Below are positions 4,959 through 6,801 of a stretch of DNA of 6,801 bases, piece after piece. The notes beneath the pieces are model-generated. The model was not told the origin of the DNA, made no database searches, and saw only the letters and a program-made list of their open reading frames with translations. Every line of letters starts with the position of its first letter. The first letter of the stretch is position 1. The position numbers and the translations under genes are program-made. Source of the stretch: an uncultured Eubacteriales bacterium (GTDB taxonomy: Bacteria; Bacillota; Clostridia; Oscillospirales; Oscillospiraceae); assembly GCA_900554275.1 (NCBI GenBank), contig USGS01000078.1, positions 1 to 6,801 on the forward strand, read 5' to 3'.

Positions 4959-6410
4959 TCAGTGCTGGGATGTGCGCAGCAGGCACTGCTGAATATCCCA
5001 CAGCTTGTCGGACAAGTCCACATAGTACTTATGAGGATAGTCGAACCGCTTCACCTCGTCCCACAGCGTGTCCACCTGCTGGGCACAGTAGACCTTGATC
5101 TCCTCCAAACTGGGCCGCTCATACACCAGCTTTCCATTCAGGAAGATCGGCACCAGCAGCTCTTTGGCCTCGTAATTATACACAACCTTCCGCTTCCAGG
5201 TAGCCATGGGGTCAAAAATAGTCAGATCCTTGCTGTCGTCCACCGTCTCGTCGTACACGGTGAGGTAGTCAGCGATGGCCTTGCCCGTATCCTTGCCGTA
5301 CAGTCGATACACCTTCTTGAAGTGAGGCACGGTGATCTTCTCCACGTTCTCGCTGACCTTGATCTTGGGCAGTACCATGCCGTCCGGCTCTTCCACCGCT
5401 ACCAGCTTATACACGCCGCCGAACACCGGCTCGGATTTGGCGGTGATCATCCGCTCGCCCACGCCAAACAGGTCGATCTGCGCCCCCTGCAGCAGCATAT
5501 CCTGGATCAGATACTCGTCCAGTGAGTTGGACACAGAGATCTTGCACTCCGTCCAGCCCGCTTCGTCCAGCATCTCCCGGGCCTTCCTGGTCAGATAAGC
5601 CAGGTCGCCGGAGTCCAGCCGAATACCGCACTTGGTGATACCCAGGGGCTTCAGCACCTCGTTGAACGCTTTAATGGCGTTGGGTACGCCGGACTTCAGC
5701 GTATTATAGGTGTCCACCAGCAGCGTGGCGTTGGTGGGGTATATCTGGCAGTAGGTCTTGAACGCCTCGTACTCGTTGTCAAACATCTGCACCCACGCAT
5801 GGGCCATCGTGCCGCCGGCCGGCACACCGTAGATCTCGTCGGAGATGGTGCAGGCCGTTCCGGTGCAGCCGCCGATATAAGCCGCCCGCGCGCCGATGAT
5901 GGCCGCGTCCGCGCCCTGCGCCCGACGTGAGCCGAACTCCAGCACCGTCCGTCCCTTGGCCGCCCGGGTGATGCGGTTGGCCTTGGTGGCGATCAGGCTC
6001 TGGTGGTTGATGGTCAGCAGTGTGAACGTCTCGATGAGCTGGGCCTCGATGGCCGGCGCGCGGACGATGACCAGCGGCTCTTTGGGAAACACCGGCGTCC
6101 CCTCCGGAATGGCGTAAATATCGCCGGTAAAGCGGAAGTCCCGCAGGTAATCCAGAAATTCCTCGCAGAACAAATTCCGTCCCCGGAGATACGCGATGTC
6201 CGCCTCTGTGAAGTGCAGGTCCTCGATGTAGTTGATAAGCTGCTCCAATCCGGCCGTGATGGCAAAGCCTCCGCCGTCCGGCACCTTGCGGAAAAATACG
6301 TCGAAATAGGTGATGCGATCCCTGTAGCCCGCCTCGAAGTAGCCGTTGCCCATGGTCAACTCGTAAAAGTCGCAGAGCATGGTCATGTTCAGCTTTTCCT
6401 CAGTTCTCAT
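4959..6410 (-). CDS. pncB: Nicotinate phosphoribosyltransferase
   Basis: This 483-residue cytoplasmic enzyme of NAD salvage (Preiss-Handler pathway) makes nicotinate mononucleotide from nicotinate and PRPP, with ATP hydrolysis (EC 6.3.4.21). Clear motifs are DFYELTM (14-20), EFGSRRAQG (158-166), GTMAHAWVQ (200-208) with H204 as the histidine phosphorylated during catalysis, IRLDSGD (263-269) and the phosphate-binding region SVSNSLDEY to FGVGER (292-320). The long C-terminal part (about 340-483) is typical of the Firmicutes-type enzyme of this length. ATG 6410 is preceded by TTGAGGT with a suitable 6-nt spacer. It is the first gene of the - strand cluster and has its own promoter and leader hairpin. 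No other NAD genes are in the window, and nicotinate is presumably imported or formed by a nicotinamidase encoded elsewhere. Confidence 0.96.
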   Translation of the reverse strand: MRTEEKLNMTMLCDFYELTMGNGYFEAGYRDRITYFDVFFRKVPDGGGFAITAGLEQLINYIEDLHFTEADIAYLRGRNLFCEEFLDYLRDFRFTGDIYAIPEGTPVFPKEPLVIVRAPAIEAQLIETFTLLTINHQSLIATKANRITRAAKGRTVLEFGSRRAQGADAAIIGARAAYIGGCTGTACTISDEIYGVPAGGTMAHAWVQMFDNEYEAFKTYCQIYPTNATLLVDTYNTLKSGVPNAIKAFNEVLKPLGITKCGIRLDSGDLAYLTRKAREMLDEAGWTECKISVSNSLDEYLIQDMLLQGAQIDLFGVGERMITAKSEPVFGGVYKLVAVEEPDGMVLPKIKVSENVEKITVPHFKKVYRLYGKDTGKAIADYLTVYDETVDDSKDLTIFDPMATWKRKVVYNYEAKELLVPIFLNGKLVYERPSLEEIKVYCAQQVDTLWDEVKRFDYPHKYYVDLSDKLWDIQQCLLRTSQH

Positions 6411-6429
6411 TCGTATACCTCAAATCGGT

Positions 6430-6448
6430 CTTTGCGCAGGGCGCAAAG
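6430..6448 (-). promoter_or_regulatory. Perfect hairpin in the pncB leader
   Basis: CTTTGCGC (6430-6437) and GCGCAAAG (6441-6448) are perfect 8-bp inverted repeats around a 3-nt loop. In the - strand transcript the hairpin lies between the predicted start (about 6455) and the Shine-Dalgarno (about 6417-6421). It has no U-tract. It could be a 5'-stabilising stem or a downstream operator for an NAD-responsive repressor. Confidence 0.55.
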
Positions 6449-6461
6449 TGTAGTGTATAGT

Positions 6462-6490
6462 ATTATACCGCTTTTCTCCCGTTAAGGCAA
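6462..6490 (-). promoter_or_regulatory. Promoter of the pncB-cls-thiN-lipoprotein cluster
   Basis: On the - strand TTGCCT (6485-6490) and a perfect TATAAT (6462-6467) are separated by 17 bp. Transcription should begin near 6455, about 45 nt before the pncB start. The -10 region also forms a short dyad, GTATA-ATAC-TATAC (6455-6468), which may bind a regulator. Confidence 0.75.
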
Positions 6491-6560
6491 GCCCCGCCGT
6501 CCTTTCCCCATATTTTCTCCCGGTATATGTCCGGAAACCCGGTGGTAAACCAACAGTCGG

Positions 6561-6588
6561 TTGCTTTTCCCGGCACATTTGCTACAAT
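6561..6588 (+). promoter_or_regulatory. Promoter of the truncated XRE gene
   Basis: TTGCTT (6561-6566) and TACAAT (6583-6588) are spaced by 16 bp on the + strand. Transcription should start near 6595, at or just before the ribosome binding site, so the leader is very short. It is divergent from the pncB promoter, about 70 bp away. Confidence 0.6.
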
Positions 6589-6606
6589 AGCGGTGAGGTG
6601 ATCACT

Positions 6607-6744
6607 TTGGACAAACAACTTTTCGGTGCTTTTATCGCCGAACAACGCAAGCGGCAGGGCCTGACCCAGCAGCAGCTGGCCCAGACGCTGCACGTCACCG
6701 ACAAGGCGGTGAGCAAATGGGAGCGCGGAGTTTCCCATAGTTAA
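6607..6744 (+). pseudogene. Truncated XRE-family helix-turn-helix regulator
   Basis: This frame encodes 45 residues from TTG 6607 to TAA 6744. Residues 1-43 (from MDKQLFGAFIAEQRKRQGLT to VTDKAVSKWERGVS) are a near-complete XRE/Cro-C1 helix-turn-helix: helix 1 (FGAFIAEQRKRQG), QQLAQTLHV for helices 2 to 3, and the recognition region TDKAVSKWERG. Relatives continue with a sequence like YPD plus further helices, but here only His-Ser and a stop follow. The start is well supported. GAGGTGATC (6595-6603) matches the 16S 3' end almost ideally, 3 to 6 nt before TTG, and a promoter precedes it. The gene is therefore cut at about 6735, where base composition also changes. A working 45-residue DNA-binding peptide cannot be excluded but is unlikely. 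Confidence 0.75.
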
Positions 6745-6801
6745 AGATACCACACCCAATATCACAAACTCACGCTTAAACAATATTCCTTAGTCAACCA
6801 C
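6736..6801. other. AT-rich foreign-looking segment at the window end
   Basis: These 66 bases have 24 G+C (about 36%), with 20 C but only 4 G on the + strand, unlike the GC-rich XRE coding sequence just before. The segment begins where the XRE reading frame loses family resemblance. No coding frame, known insertion-sequence end or tRNA is recognisable. It may be the edge of an inserted element, the far side of a deletion, or an assembly join. Confidence 0.45.

Noticed and set aside
5809..5825. GC-rich near-palindrome inside pncB
   Set aside because: It falls over conserved codons near the catalytic GTMAHAW motif and is explained by coding sequence.
6463..6783. 106-residue - strand frame at the window end
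   Set aside because: It starts at a TTG in the AT-rich end, runs antisense through the XRE gene and into the pncB promoter, and has no domain.
1..6801. CRISPR array, toxin-antitoxin pair or defence system
   Set aside because: There are no regularly spaced direct repeats and no recognisable defence or toxin genes. The truncated XRE gene alone is not evidence for one.

Overview
The window looks like chromosomal DNA from a GC-rich member of the Clostridia, most like gut Oscillospirales/Oscillospiraceae. This is inferred from gene content and style and not tested by any search. Supporting signs are strong AGGAGG-type Shine-Dalgarno sites, GTG and TTG starts next to ATG, U-tract intrinsic terminators, an IscR-like Rrf2 regulator, a lipobox lipoprotein, and CUU/CUC tRNAs that read the G-ending Lys and Glu codons.

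Layout. (1) Positions 2-192 hold tRNA-Lys(CUU) and tRNA-Glu(CUC) in tandem on the + strand. A long inverted repeat/terminator follows, beginning inside the 3' end of tRNA-Glu, then a second hairpin and a GC-rich terminator (to about 283). (2) Positions 400-1740 encode a MATE-family multidrug/cation exporter on +, preceded by a weak promoter candidate and a leader hairpin. (3) Positions 1812-2234 encode a 140-residue Rrf2/IscR-like regulator on +. Its promoter lies inside a 12-bp-arm palindrome, which suggests autoregulation. (4) A bidirectional terminator (2236-2273) separates it from a convergent four-gene cluster on the - strand. Read from right to left this is pncB (nicotinate phosphoribosyltransferase), cls (cardiolipin synthase), thiN (thiamine pyrophosphokinase) and a small DUF4430-type lipoprotein. 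The gaps are 42, 12 and 0 nt, so this is probably one operon. It starts from a good promoter (-10 TATAAT at 6462-6467) with a perfect 8-bp hairpin in its leader. (5) Divergently on +, from 6607, lies the start of an XRE-family helix-turn-helix gene with a strong promoter, an almost ideal ribosome binding site and a TTG start. It breaks off after 43 family-like residues. The last 66 bases are about 36% GC and G-poor, unlike the rest, which suggests an insertion, deletion or assembly junction near 6735.

Function. The - strand cluster combines two cofactor enzymes (NAD salvage and thiamine diphosphate formation), a membrane-lipid enzyme and a surface lipoprotein, so it is mostly housekeeping. 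The most notable points are the broken XRE gene with its abrupt composition change, the operator-like palindrome over the Rrf2 promoter, and the long inverted repeat that includes the 3' end of tRNA-Glu. I found no CRISPR array, defence system, riboswitch of a known class or complete mobile element. Nothing here can be firmly claimed as a new system.
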